Positions 1 through 9,124 of a DNA stretch of 36,428 bases are shown piece by piece. The stretch spans positions 1-36,428 of the forward strand of contig JADGPC010000211.1 of the NCBI GenBank assembly GCA_017882645.1. The letters run 5' to 3'. The stretch comes from Streptosporangiales bacterium (GTDB lineage: Bacteria; Actinomycetota; Actinomycetes; Streptosporangiales; Streptosporangiaceae). Positions within the stretch are counted from its first letter, which is position 1. Every line of letters begins with the position of its first letter. Under the pieces are notes generated by a model. That model was not told the DNA's origin and made no database searches. It saw only the letters and a program-made list of their open reading frames with translations. A program made the translations under genes and the position numbers.

Positions 1-849
1 GCCACGCTGTTCGGCAAGGTGCTGACCGGGTCCTACGCGCAGAGCGTGATCCGGTACGCCGGATTCCGGTCGGGCAGCAACGTGCCGGACCGGTTCGCTC
101 CGTCATACGGACTCAGCAAGCAGCTACTTCAGGTCGCGACGCCCGCCACCGCGACCGAGGCTCCGACCGCCCTGCAGGTGTGGAACAGGCTGGCTCTCGG
201 ATCGCGGGACCTGACGCTGGTCGACGTCTCGTCCGCGATGGCCAGGCCGGCCAGCCCGTCCGATCCGACCGGCCCGACGATGGAGCAGGAACTGACCCAG
301 GCGGCATCGCTCGGCCTCGCGCTGTTCGCGGACACCGCCAATCTGGGCCTGTGGGAATTCGCCGATCATTTCCAGGGCGGCGCGCTGCCGTACAAGCAGC
401 TCGTGTCGGTCGGCCCGCTGCCGCAGAGCCTCGGCGTGATCAGCCGCCGCGCCCAGCTCGAGCGCATTAACGGGAACCTGCCGCCGACCGGCGGCCCGCA
501 TGTCGCGCTGTACGGCTCGATCCTGGACGCCTACAAGTACATGCAGTCGACCTTTAAGCCGAAGTTCTTCAACGCCGTGATCGTGCTCGCCTCCGGCGTG
601 GAGAACGCGCCAGGCGACATCACGGCCAGGCACCTGCTCAAGCAGCTCGCGAAGCTCAGCGACCCGGCCCGCCGGGTGGCGGTGATCATCATCGCCTTCT
701 CGCCCTCGGCTGACTTCACCGAGCTGAAGAAGATAGCGAACTTCACCGGCGGCCAGGCGTACCAGATCAGCGATCCGTCGCAGGTACTCAAGGTGTTCTA
801 CCAGGCACTGGCGCACCGGCTGTGTGATCACGGCTGCGTCGCGCCCTGA
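1..849 (+). CDS. VWA-domain protein, C-terminal part (5' end outside window; frame open from base 1)
   Basis: Frame 1 is open to the window start. Translation has a VWA-like core (LTLVDVSSAM..., LYGSILDAYKYM..., NAVIVLASGVEN..., ELKKIANFTGGQAYQISDPSQVLKVFYQAL). Confidence 0.75.
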   Translation, partial: ATLFGKVLTGSYAQSVIRYAGFRSGSNVPDRFAPSYGLSKQLLQVATPATATEAPTALQVWNRLALGSRDLTLVDVSSAMARPASPSDPTGPTMEQELTQAASLGLALFADTANLGLWEFADHFQGGALPYKQLVSVGPLPQSLGVISRRAQLERINGNLPPTGGPHVALYGSILDAYKYMQSTFKPKFFNAVIVLASGVENAPGDITARHLLKQLAKLSDPARRVAVIIIAFSPSADFTELKKIANFTGGQAYQISDPSQVLKVFYQALAHRLCDHGCVAP

Positions 850-876
850 TCAGCCAGCCAGCTACCGTTGGGCATT

Positions 877-1563
877 ATGAACCCCTTTCGCGCTCTCTCG
901 ACCACAGATCGAACCACGCTCGGCCGGCTGCGCGAGCGCGGCCTCGCTGACCGGGCCGCGCTGCACGACGTGCTCGACGCGGGCCTGATCTGTCACCTCG
1001 GCGTCGTGATCGACGGCACGCCGGTCGTGCTGCCGACCGGCTACGGCCGGATTGAGGAGACCCTGTACCTGCACGGATCATCGGCCAACCGGTCGCTGGC
1101 GGCTGCCGACGGGGCGGAGGTCTGCGTGACCGTGACCCTGCTCGACGGGCTCGTCTGCGCCAGGTCGGTCTTCCACAACTCGATGAACTACCGCAGCGCG
1201 GTGATCTACGGAACCGCGCGCCTGGTCACCGGCGACGCGGAGCGCCGCGCCGCCGTCCAGGCCATCACCGAGCACCTGATACCCGGCCGGTGGGACAACT
1301 CCAGGCAGCCCAGCCGCAAGGAGATGTCCGCCACCTCAGTCCTCGCGCTGCCGCTCGACGAGGCCTCGGTCAAGGCGCGGGCGGGCTGGCCGAAGGACGA
1401 CGACGAGGATTACGAGCTCGGTCACTGGGCGGGCCTGCTTCCCATCACCATGACCGTCGGGCCGGCCGAGTCCGACCCGCAGCTCAAGGAAGGCATATCC
1501 GTCCCCGCGCACATCACCGAACTTCAGACCCAAGCAGGCGGCGCGGGCACCGGCGGTAGCTAA
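877..1563 (+). CDS. Pyridoxamine 5'-phosphate oxidase family (FMN-binding, NimA-like) protein
   Basis: Motifs ICHLGVVIDGTPVVLPTGYGR, LYLHGSSANRSL and FHNSMNYRSAVIYGTARLV are typical of the family. ATG at 877 preferred over TTG at 868. Confidence 0.8.
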   Translation: MNPFRALSTTDRTTLGRLRERGLADRAALHDVLDAGLICHLGVVIDGTPVVLPTGYGRIEETLYLHGSSANRSLAAADGAEVCVTVTLLDGLVCARSVFHNSMNYRSAVIYGTARLVTGDAERRAAVQAITEHLIPGRWDNSRQPSRKEMSATSVLALPLDEASVKARAGWPKDDDEDYELGHWAGLLPITMTVGPAESDPQLKEGISVPAHITELQTQAGGAGTGGS

Positions 1564-1581
1564 CTGCCCTAGGCTAGGACA

Positions 1582-2220
1582 GTGACTGACCGACTGGTCT
1601 GGATTGACTGCGAGATGACTGGGCTTGATCTTGCCAGCGACGCGCTGGTCGAGATCGCCTGCGTGGTCACCGACCGTGACCTGAACGTACTAGACGAAGG
1701 CATCGACCTCGTCATCAAGCCGCCGGCCGAGGCGCTCGACCACATGCCGGACCTGGTGCGCGACATGCACACCACGTCCGGGCTGCTGACCGAACTGGCG
1801 GCCGGGATGACGCTGGCTGAGGCGCAGGACCAGGTCCTCAGCTACGTCCGCGGCCACGTTCCCGAACCCAGGAAGGCGCCGCTGTGCGGGAATTCGATCG
1901 CCACCGACCGCGGGTTCCTGGCCAGGGACCTGCCGCGGCTCGATGAGTACCTGCACTACCGGATGATCGACGTTTCCAGCATCAAGGAGCTGGCCAGGCG
2001 CTGGTATCCCCGGGCTTACTTCGCCAGCCCGGCCAAGGTGGGAGGGCACCGGGCACTCGCCGACATCAGGGAGAGCATCACCGAGCTGCGCTACTACCGG
2101 GAAGCGGTTTTCGTTCCCATGCCAGGGCCCGACACCGCCACGGCACGTGAGATAGCGGCGAAGTTCTCTCCTGGTGCCGACGTTCCCGGCGATGGGGCCG
2201 AATCCGGTTCTGCTGGGTGA
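1582..2220 (+). CDS. orn: Oligoribonuclease (DEDDh 3'-5' exoribonuclease)
   Basis: [27 protein letters not shown]..., [54 protein letters not shown]. Confidence 0.95.
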   Translation: MTDRLVWIDCEMTGLDLASDALVEIACVVTDRDLNVLDEGIDLVIKPPAEALDHMPDLVRDMHTTSGLLTELAAGMTLAEAQDQVLSYVRGHVPEPRKAPLCGNSIATDRGFLARDLPRLDEYLHYRMIDVSSIKELARRWYPRAYFASPAKVGGHRALADIRESITELRYYREAVFVPMPGPDTATAREIAAKFSPGADVPGDGAESGSAG

Positions 2221-2261
2221 GCCGGAAACGGTATGCTTCGACAAGCCGCCACGGCGGTCAT

Positions 2262-2338
2262 GGTGGGCGTAGCTCAGTTGGCAGAGCGCCAGGTTGTGGT
2301 CCTGGATGTCACGGGTTCAAATCCCGTCGTCCACCCCA
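2262..2338 (+). tRNA. tRNA-His (anticodon GTG), CCA encoded
   Basis: GTGGGCG acceptor pairs with CGTCCAC; D-arm AGCTCAGTTGG; anticodon loop TTGTGGT; T-arm GGGTTCAAATCCC; G-1 opposite C73, then CCA. Confidence 0.95.
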
Positions 2339-2360
2339 AATGATGTCTCAGGCATCGAGG

Positions 2361-2400
2361 ACACCGTGAACCCACGCTGGGTCACGGTGTTTTCGGTTTC
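2361..2400 (+). terminator. Intrinsic terminator downstream of tRNA-His
   Basis: ACACCGTGA a CCCA cgc TGGG TCACGGTGT followed by TTTCGGTTTC: 9 bp plus 4 bp stem with one bulged base. Confidence 0.75.
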
Positions 2401-2573
2401 GGGCGCCGCCGTTCACCAGCGCCATTTAAACACCGGCCCGAAATCGAGATTGCCCGCACGCAGCTTGACGCCCGATATGTCCGCTGGAGCGGGAGCCCGG
2501 GCCCGGCACGCGGCCGGGCGCGGCCCACACTGACAGTGCGGCCCGGCGTCGGGCGGCCGCAGGATCGATCCGA

Positions 2574-4634
2574 TCATGAATGTGCGGGCGCCGCGGCGGG
2601 CAGGTAGATGCGGAACGTGGTGCCGAGGCCTTCCTGGGAGTCCACGTCGATGATGCCGCCGGCGTCGGCGATGATGCCGTGCACGGTCGACAGCCCGAGC
2701 CCGGTCCCTGTGCCGGGCGACTTGGTCGTGAAGAAGCGCTCGAAGATCCGCGCCTGGACCTGCTCGCTCATGCCGGTGCCGGTATCGGTGACAGCAAGCT
2801 CGACGTAGCGTCGCGGGTCAGCACCAGGACGCAGGCGGACCCGCTGGCCGTCGAGGTCAGCGGGGCCCGTCGTGATCGTCAGCTTTCCGCCGTCGGGCAT
2901 CGCGTCGCGGGCGTTGACAGCCAGGTTGAGCAGCACCTGCTCCAGTCGGCCGCGGTCGGCCAGTACCGCAGGCAGGGCCCTGGGCCATGGCTCGAAGCTC
3001 ACCTCGGCACGACCGCTCATGCTGACGTCCAGCAGGTCCCTGATGCCCGCGATGAGGGCGTTCAGCTCGATCGCCTCGGGTCGGGTCCTGGCCCGGCTGC
3101 TGAAGCTCAGCAGGTCGCTGGACAGATGGACGGCCCGGTCCGCGGCGACGCGGATCTCGTCCAGGATCCGTCGCAGCTCAGGATCCAGGTCATCGCTGAC
3201 GTCCGCTGCCATCTCGGCATATCCGACGATGACCGCCAGCAGGTTGCCGAAGTCGTGGGCGATGCCGCTGGTGAGCTGCCCGACCGTCACCAGGCGCTCG
3301 GCCCGCCGCAGTTCAGCCTCGAGCGCTCGGCGGTCCGCCTCCGCGCGGACGAGTTCGGAGGTGCGCCGGCTGACCCGTTCCTCAAGCTCCGCGTTGAAGG
3401 CCCGCAGCAAGGTGGCGCGTTCCTGTTCGTCGCGCTGGCGCGCGGTGAGATCCACCGCGAAGGTGGTCCAGCGCAGCGGGCGCCAGTCGATGACCGCGGC
3501 GCCGACCAGGACCGGCACGTGACGCCCGTCGGAGTGCAGGTACTCCTTCTCATAAGGCCCGCACGCTCCCGTGCGGAGCAGCTGCGTGAGCGCGTCATCG
3601 TCGGTGGCGGCCCACTGCCGGGGCGTGATCGCACGCCAGGAGATCCGCCCGGATTCCAGGTCGTCGCGAGCGCGGCCGATGATGTCGAGGAAGGCGTCGT
3701 TGGCATCGTGAATCCCCGCCTCGCTGGACACGACCACGCCGAGGACGTTGGCCTCCCTGAGCCGCCCGAGCAGCCGGTTGTTCTGCCGCACGGCGGCTTC
3801 CGCCCGGCGCTGCTCGGTGATGTCGGTCAGCATGGCGTAGGCGCGCTGCGGCCGGCCCTGGCCGTCCCGCGCGTCCGGTACGGCGGTGACCCGCACCCAC
3901 CGCAGCTCACCGGTGCGCCCGTGCGGCAGGCCGACCACTACGTCGGTGACGACCTCGCCGGTGCGCAGGGCGACCATCACCGGAACGTCAGCCGTCTCGA
4001 ATGGCGTGCCGTCCTCATGCACAGCGCGACTGGCCTGGATCACCGGCCAGCTAGTTATCGCATCACGCGCGAGGCCCAGGATCCTCGCCGCCGCGGGGTT
4101 AGCGCCCAGGATCGACCCGTCGGCGTGGTGGTGGATCACACCGTGCGGCAGCGTCTCGAACAGGGTCCGGTATCGCTCCTCGGTGACCGCCAGGCGCTCG
4201 GCCAGTTCCTCGAGCCGACGCCGGTCCGTGACGTGCGCCGTGACGTCAGTGCCGTACAGCAGCACGCCGGCGACGCCGCCGGTTTCGTCGCGAACCGGCT
4301 GGTAGACGAAATCCACGAACAGCTGCTCGGGCTCCTGGCCGTGCCCGCGTACCCACACCTCAGATTCATGGCCACGGCGGGGTTCGCCGGTTCGGGCGAC
4401 CTTTTCGACCAGGTTAAGGTGCTCCCGCGCCTCTACCGGGAGTGCCCGGCGCAGCGGAACCCCGATCAGGTCATGCCCGCCGACGGTCTTGCGGAACTCC
4501 TCGTTGGCGAACTCGAAGACGAGGTCAGGGCCGGCCACATAAGCCACCCCCGCGGGCAGCCGCAGCAGGAGATCGTGCATCAGCACGAGCTCGGCAGGAC
4601 CGTCGCCGGGCGGGCCTGCGCCTGAACCCATCAC
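2574..4634 (-). CDS. Multi-PAS sensor histidine kinase
   Basis: Three PAS-like segments, then VTVGQLTSGIAHDFGNLLAVIVGYAEMA (H-box), LEQVLLNLAVNARDAMPDGG, DTGTGMSEQVQARIFERFFTTKSPGTGTGLGLSTVHGI. Confidence 0.9.
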   Translation of the reverse strand: MMGSGAGPPGDGPAELVLMHDLLLRLPAGVAYVAGPDLVFEFANEEFRKTVGGHDLIGVPLRRALPVEAREHLNLVEKVARTGEPRRGHESEVWVRGHGQEPEQLFVDFVYQPVRDETGGVAGVLLYGTDVTAHVTDRRRLEELAERLAVTEERYRTLFETLPHGVIHHHADGSILGANPAAARILGLARDAITSWPVIQASRAVHEDGTPFETADVPVMVALRTGEVVTDVVVGLPHGRTGELRWVRVTAVPDARDGQGRPQRAYAMLTDITEQRRAEAAVRQNNRLLGRLREANVLGVVVSSEAGIHDANDAFLDIIGRARDDLESGRISWRAITPRQWAATDDDALTQLLRTGACGPYEKEYLHSDGRHVPVLVGAAVIDWRPLRWTTFAVDLTARQRDEQERATLLRAFNAELEERVSRRTSELVRAEADRRALEAELRRAERLVTVGQLTSGIAHDFGNLLAVIVGYAEMAADVSDDLDPELRRILDEIRVAADRAVHLSSDLLSFSSRARTRPEAIELNALIAGIRDLLDVSMSGRAEVSFEPWPRALPAVLADRGRLEQVLLNLAVNARDAMPDGGKLTITTGPADLDGQRVRLRPGADPRRYVELAVTDTGTGMSEQVQARIFERFFTTKSPGTGTGLGLSTVHGIIADAGGIIDVDSQEGLGTTFRIYLPAAAPAHS

Positions 4635-4689
4635 GTCCTACGATCCCCCAGCATGCAGTCCATCCTCGGTTCGAGCTGCACGCCTCCCC

Positions 4690-4705
4690 AGGGACCTTTG
4701 TCCCT
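4690..4705. promoter_or_regulatory. GGGAC-N4-GTCCC palindrome (DosR/DevR-box-like)
   Basis: AGGGAC CTTT GTCCCT, 56 bp upstream of the PAS kinase start on the minus strand; degenerate second copy GGGCCTTAGTCC at about 4712-4723. Confidence 0.4.
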
Positions 4706-4776
4706 GATCAGCGGGCCTTAGTCCGGGCCAGGTCGGCAGCCGGTCACGGCGTGAGTCAGTTCCGTGGCCAGCAACA

Positions 4777-5052
4777 CTAGCTGGCCGGGCGGGCAATCGA
4801 CTTGTACTCGAGGTAGGACATGAGACCCTCCTCGGTGATCAGCTCGGCGATCTCGCCCAGCCGCCCGGCGTACAGGTCGGCGAGCCTGCCCACCGCCTCG
4901 GCCCGGTCGGCCGGCGCCATCCGCGGCCACGGCCCGTTGTCGAACGCCTCGCGAGCGGCTGCCACGGCCCGGTCCATGTCGGCCGCCGTGCCCTCGGGCA
5001 CCCGGCCGACGATCTCCTCGGTATGCGGCGAGATGACGTCGAGGGTGGAAGC
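4777..5052 (-). pseudogene. Aldehyde dehydrogenase remnant: N-terminal segment joined directly to a C-terminal tail
   Basis: STLDVISPHTEEIVGRVPEGTAADMDRAVAAAREAFDNGPWPRMAPADRAEAVGRLADLYAGRLGEIAELITEE is ALDH N-terminal; the following GLMSYLEYKSIARPAS* resembles an ALDH C-terminus. The catalytic middle is absent. Confidence 0.75.
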
Positions 5053-5999
5053 TCGGCCCGGCCCTGACCACCGGCAACTGCGTCGTGCTGAAGCCAGCGG
5101 AGCAGACGCCGCTGTCGGCACTGCTCCTCGCCGGGCTCATGGCCGAGGCTGGGATCCCGGACGGCGTCGTCAACGTCGTGCCCGGTTTCGGCGAGACAGC
5201 GGGAGCCGCGCTCGCCTCCCACCACGACGTCGACAAGGTCGCCTTCACCGGCTCGACGGAGGTCGGCAAGCTCATCGTCCAGGCCGCCGCGGGGAACCTG
5301 AAGAAGCTCACCCTCGAGCTCGGCGGCAAGAGCCCCAACATCGTCTTCGACGACGCCGACGCCAGCGCCGTCGAGGGCGCCGCGAACGCGATCTTCTTCA
5401 ACCACGGCCAGTGCTGCGTCGCCGGATCCCGGCTGTTCGTCCAGCAGGGCCGGTTCGAGGAAGTAGTCGACGGCGTAGCCGAGATCGCCAAGTCGATCAA
5501 GCTGGGCCCGGGAATGGATCCCGGCACCCAGATGGGCCCGCTGGTCTCCGAAGAGCAGCTCCGCCGCGTCACCGGCTACCTGGACGCCGGCCGCGGCGAC
5601 GGCGCCACCGCGCTGGCCGGCGGCGGACGGCACGGCCAGCACGGCTACTTCGTCGAGCCCACGGTGCTGACCAACACCCGGCCCGAGATGAGCGTGGTGC
5701 GCGAGGAGATCTTCGGGCCGGTCGTGGTGGCCGAGCCATTCAGCACCCTGGACGAGATTGCCGCCGTCGCGAACGACACCGACTACGGCCTCGGAGCAGG
5801 GATCTGGACCAAGGACATCTCCAAGGCCCACGCCCTGGCCAAGAAGATCAGGGCCGGCACCGTGTGGATCAACTGCTACAACGTCTTCGACGCGTCGCTG
5901 CCGTTCGGCGGTTACAAGCAGTCCGGCTGGGGCCGCGAAATGGGCCACGAGGTACTCAACAACTACACCGAGGTCAAGGCCGTGACCACGCTGCTCTGA
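5046..5999 (+). pseudogene. Aldehyde dehydrogenase, N-terminally truncated (C-terminal two thirds)
   Basis: WKLGPALTTGNCVVLKPAEQTPLSALLLAGLMAEAG..., FTGSTEVGK, LELGGKSPNIVFDDAD, FFNHGQCCVAGSR, FGGYKQSGWGREMGHEVLNNYTEVKAVTTLL. No N-terminal domain precedes it on this strand. Confidence 0.8.
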
Positions 6000-6007
6000 A
6001 GCAGCGG

Positions 6008-6042
6008 CGGGCGGAGCCTGGCTAATAGCCCGGCTCCGCCCG
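6008..6042. terminator. Strong hairpin after the ALDH fragment, between convergent genes
   Basis: CGGGCGGAGCC / GGCTCCGCCCG perfect 11-bp stem, with an inner GGCT-AAT-AGCC 4-bp stem. Confidence 0.6.
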
Positions 6043-6093
6043 CGGCCCGGGCAGCGGTTATTTCGCCGCTCCTTTTCCCGCCGTAAAGCCGGC

Positions 6094-6504
6094 TCAGGAG
6101 CCGCGGACAATCCCGTCCGCATCAGCCGATCCGGCGAAGTCCGCGAAACCGACAGCGCCGGCGGACAGGTAATGCTCGATGACTACAGCGAGTTCCGGAA
6201 CGGCCCGGAACTCCCGACCTGGCTCCTCGGCAAGGTCGACGACCAGCACCGGATGGTCGGGGCTGCTGACCGTCAGCTCGTCGATGACGAGCAGAAACGA
6301 GTGTGCGTAACCCGCTGGCGCCAGGCCGAGCAACTGGCAGGCCGTCTTCCCGGTGTACGCCGGGTCATCCAGGAACTCGACATTGGCCAGCAGCCCTTCC
6401 CCGGCTGGCTGCGATATAGCCGCGACGGTGGTTTTCCATGCCTCGTGATCCGAGAAATCGGTTCGGATCGCCAGCACGCTCGACGTCACTGGTATCAGAT
6501 GCAT
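6094..6504 (-). CDS. Conserved hypothetical protein (DUF6924-like)
   Basis: TSSVLAIRTDFSDHEAWKTTVAAISQP..., HSFLLVIDELTVSSPDHPVLVVDLAEEPGREFRAVPELAVVIEHYLSAGAVGFADFA; family name from memory. Confidence 0.65.
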   Translation of the reverse strand: MHLIPVTSSVLAIRTDFSDHEAWKTTVAAISQPAGEGLLANVEFLDDPAYTGKTACQLLGLAPAGYAHSFLLVIDELTVSSPDHPVLVVDLAEEPGREFRAVPELAVVIEHYLSAGAVGFADFAGSADADGIVRGS

Positions 6505-6660
6505 AATCAGTCCTCATGCCGGGCCAGGGCGCATCAGCAGACATGAGCTTAAGAACACCGCGACCAATGCGCCAGTGCCAATTTCCGGCTGGCTCCGCGC
6601 GGCCGGGCGGCGCGGGTTCTGAGATCATGGGGCCGAAGCGGCACAGGAGAGGATCCCGGC

Positions 6661-8592
6661 GTGACGGAGCCCAGCGCCGCGGCGTCGCAGTTCTCGCCCC
6701 GGACCGCGTGGGCGCGGCGACTGGAGACGCCGCTTCGCCAGTTCGTGCGCACCGAGACGGGCGGCGCAGCAGTCCTGCTTGCGGCCACCCTCGCCGCGCT
6801 GGCCTGGGCGAACATCAACCCGTCCGGATACGACGCCACGTGGCGCACCGAGTTCTCGATCAGGCTCGGCAGCTACGGGCTGGACGCAGACCTGCGCGAG
6901 TGGGTGAACTCCGGGCTGATGGCCTTCTTCTTCCTGGTCGCCGGCCTGGAAGCGCGCCGGGAGTTCGACATGGGCGAACTGCGCGTGCGCCTGCGGCTGG
7001 CGCTGCCGCTGGTGGTGGGGCTCGGCGGGATGATCGTTCCGATCGGGATCTACCTGGCCCTCAATGCGGGCCGCGCGTCAGCGAGCGGCTGGGGCACGGC
7101 CATGTCTACCGACACGGCGTTCGCCCTCGGGCTGCTGGCCCTGGTCGGCCGGAACGCTCCGGACCGGATCGGCACGTACCTGCTGACCTTCGCGATCGTT
7201 GACGACGTCGCGGGAATCGTGATCATCGCGCTGGCCTACAGCGGCCATGTCGATCTCACCGCGCTCGCGATCGGGCTGGCCTTCATCGGCCTGGTCCTCG
7301 TCATCCGCGGCCGCGGCGTCCACAGCGGCCTCGTCTACCTGCTGCTCGGGCTGGCGGCCTGGACGGCGTTCTTCAAATCCGGGGTCGACCCGGTGCTGGT
7401 CGGCCTCATCATGGGGCTGCTGGCCCTGGCCTACCCGGCTGCCCGGACCGACCTGGAGCGAGCATCGACCTCCTTCCGGCTGTTCCGCGAGCAGCCGACG
7501 CCTGACCTGGCCAGGGAAGCGCAGGAGAGCGTGCGGACGGCGATGTCGCCGAATGACCGGCTGCAGCAGATCTTCCACCCCTGGACGAGTTACCTGATCG
7601 TGCCGCTCTTCGCCCTGGCGAACGCCGGCATCACGATCAGCGGCGCCTTCCTGGCCCGAGCGTTCACGTCGGCGATCACCCTGGGGATCCTGCTCGGCTA
7701 CGTGCTGGGAAAGCCAGCCGGCACCGTCGGAGCGGCGTGGCTCCTCACGAAGGTCAGCCGCGGCCGCATCCGCCCGCCGGTCGGCTGGGCCGCCGTTACC
7801 GGCGTCGGCACCATCGCGGGCATCGGCTTCATCGTGTCCCTGCTGATCGCCTCGCTGGCCTTCCGGGGCACCGAGCTGGCCGAGGCCAAGGTCGGCATCC
7901 TGTCCGCCGCGGTAGGCGCGTCCGCGCTCACCTGGCTGGTCTTCCGGCTGACCGCGATGCTGCCGAACCGGCTGCGCCTGCGCGCGCTCCTCGGCACCGC
8001 CGACAGCGTCATCGACCTCGCGGTGCCGGTGGACCAGAAACGCGACCATGTCCGCGGCCCGGACCGGGCGCCGGTCACGCTCGTCGAGTACGGCGACTTT
8101 GAGTGCCCCTACTGCGGCGAGGCCGAGGCGGTGATCCGCGAGCTGCTCGCCGACTACGGCGACCTGCGCTACGTGTGGCGGCACCTGCCGCTCAGCGACG
8201 TCCACCCGCACGCGCGCATCGCCGCCGAGGCCGCCGAGGCCGCGGCCAGGCAGGGCAAGTTCTGGCCGATGCACGATCAGCTGCTCGACCACCAGGGTGA
8301 GCTGACCGCCAAGGACGTCATCGGCTACGCACGCGACATCGGGCTGAATGCCGAGCAGTTCGCCAGGGACCTGCGCACGCACGCCGGGGAAGCCAGGATC
8401 TCCGAGGACATTGACTCCGCCGACCTCAGCGGCGTCTCCGGCACTCCCACCTTCTTTGTCAACGGCAAGCGGCACCACGGCGCCTACGACATCGGCGCCC
8501 TCGCCGACGCCGTCCGCTCCGCCAGAGCACGCGCGCTGATCGGTGCGTCCCGGCAGCCGGCCGGACCGGATCGCGGCGAGCCGGCCGGGTGA
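6661..8592 (+). CDS. nhaA: Na+/H+ antiporter NhaA with C-terminal DsbA-like thioredoxin domain
   Basis: NhaA motifs (GLEARREFDMGELR, GWGTAMSTDTAFALGLLALVG, ALANAGI), then VTLVEYGDFECPYCGEAEAVIRELLADYGDLRYVWRHLPL...SGTPTFFVNGKRHHGAYD. Confidence 0.92.
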   Translation: MTEPSAAASQFSPRTAWARRLETPLRQFVRTETGGAAVLLAATLAALAWANINPSGYDATWRTEFSIRLGSYGLDADLREWVNSGLMAFFFLVAGLEARREFDMGELRVRLRLALPLVVGLGGMIVPIGIYLALNAGRASASGWGTAMSTDTAFALGLLALVGRNAPDRIGTYLLTFAIVDDVAGIVIIALAYSGHVDLTALAIGLAFIGLVLVIRGRGVHSGLVYLLLGLAAWTAFFKSGVDPVLVGLIMGLLALAYPAARTDLERASTSFRLFREQPTPDLAREAQESVRTAMSPNDRLQQIFHPWTSYLIVPLFALANAGITISGAFLARAFTSAITLGILLGYVLGKPAGTVGAAWLLTKVSRGRIRPPVGWAAVTGVGTIAGIGFIVSLLIASLAFRGTELAEAKVGILSAAVGASALTWLVFRLTAMLPNRLRLRALLGTADSVIDLAVPVDQKRDHVRGPDRAPVTLVEYGDFECPYCGEAEAVIRELLADYGDLRYVWRHLPLSDVHPHARIAAEAAEAAARQGKFWPMHDQLLDHQGELTAKDVIGYARDIGLNAEQFARDLRTHAGEARISEDIDSADLSGVSGTPTFFVNGKRHHGAYDIGALADAVRSARARALIGASRQPAGPDRGEPAG

Positions 8593-8661
8593 GCGGCTGC
8601 CGGGTTCGGGTTCGGACAACTCCGCGCCCGCTATCAGATTGGCAGATACCCTACCTTTAGT

Positions 8662-8725
8662 GGCAGGCTGCGGACCACGCACTGTTAACGTGCCAGACTC
8701 CCCGGAGCAGTTTGCTCGTCGGCCG
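8662..8725 (+). repeat. Conserved noncoding leader block, copy A (upstream of the 8774 small ORF)
   Basis: GGCAGGCTGCGGACCACGCACTGTTAACGTGCCAGACTCCCCGGAGCAGTTTGCTCGTCGGCCG aligns with 18455-18520. Confidence 0.75.
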
Positions 8726-8773
8726 TTCGGCAACTGTCAGCGCGGCCCTGCCACGTGACGGAGGTGGGTAAGC

Positions 8774-8983
8774 GTGAACAACGAGGAGACTGTGGCCTGG
8801 ATCCGCCAGGCCAACAACGAGTCGTGCTGGATGTGCGGTATCCGCCTGCGAGCCGACCAGATGGTCGCCGACGGCGGCCCTGCGTGCCCTGACGTCCGCT
8901 GGTACTGCCTGGATACGCGGGGATGCACGCAGCGCTGGACGGCGCGGGTCAGTGCGGTCTCCGGTTCGCCGCGGCCCTGGTAA
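8774..8983 (+). CDS. Small Cys-rich (CWMC) putative zinc-binding protein, paralogue A
   Basis: MNNEETVAWIRQANNESCWMCGIRLRADQMVADGGPACPDVRWYCLDTRGCTQRWT; paralogue at 18599-18808; RBS-like GGAGG upstream; GTG start. Confidence 0.75.
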   Translation: MNNEETVAWIRQANNESCWMCGIRLRADQMVADGGPACPDVRWYCLDTRGCTQRWTARVSAVSGSPRPW

Positions 8984-9124
8984 GTTCCCGGCCCCGATCC
9001 TCGACGGTCGTCCGCCGGATCTGACCCGGGTTCATCCCGCCGCTTTCGACGGAGCGTGCTTCACGGGCGAGCACCGTTCCGGCCTCGACTCCACATCCCA
9101 AGGGACATCGTCGCTCTTATTTAC

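Noticed and set aside
2580-4625. 681-aa plus-strand ORF opposite the PAS histidine kinase
   Set aside because: Low-complexity, Arg/Gly/Ala-rich translation antisense to a clear kinase gene; long antisense ORFs are expected in very high-GC genomes.
4839-6122. 427-aa minus-strand ORF across the ALDH locus
   Set aside because: Shadow frame of the plus-strand ALDH; no recognisable domain.
7078-8733. 551-aa minus-strand ORF opposite nhaA
   Set aside because: Composition artefact antisense to a well-supported membrane transporter.
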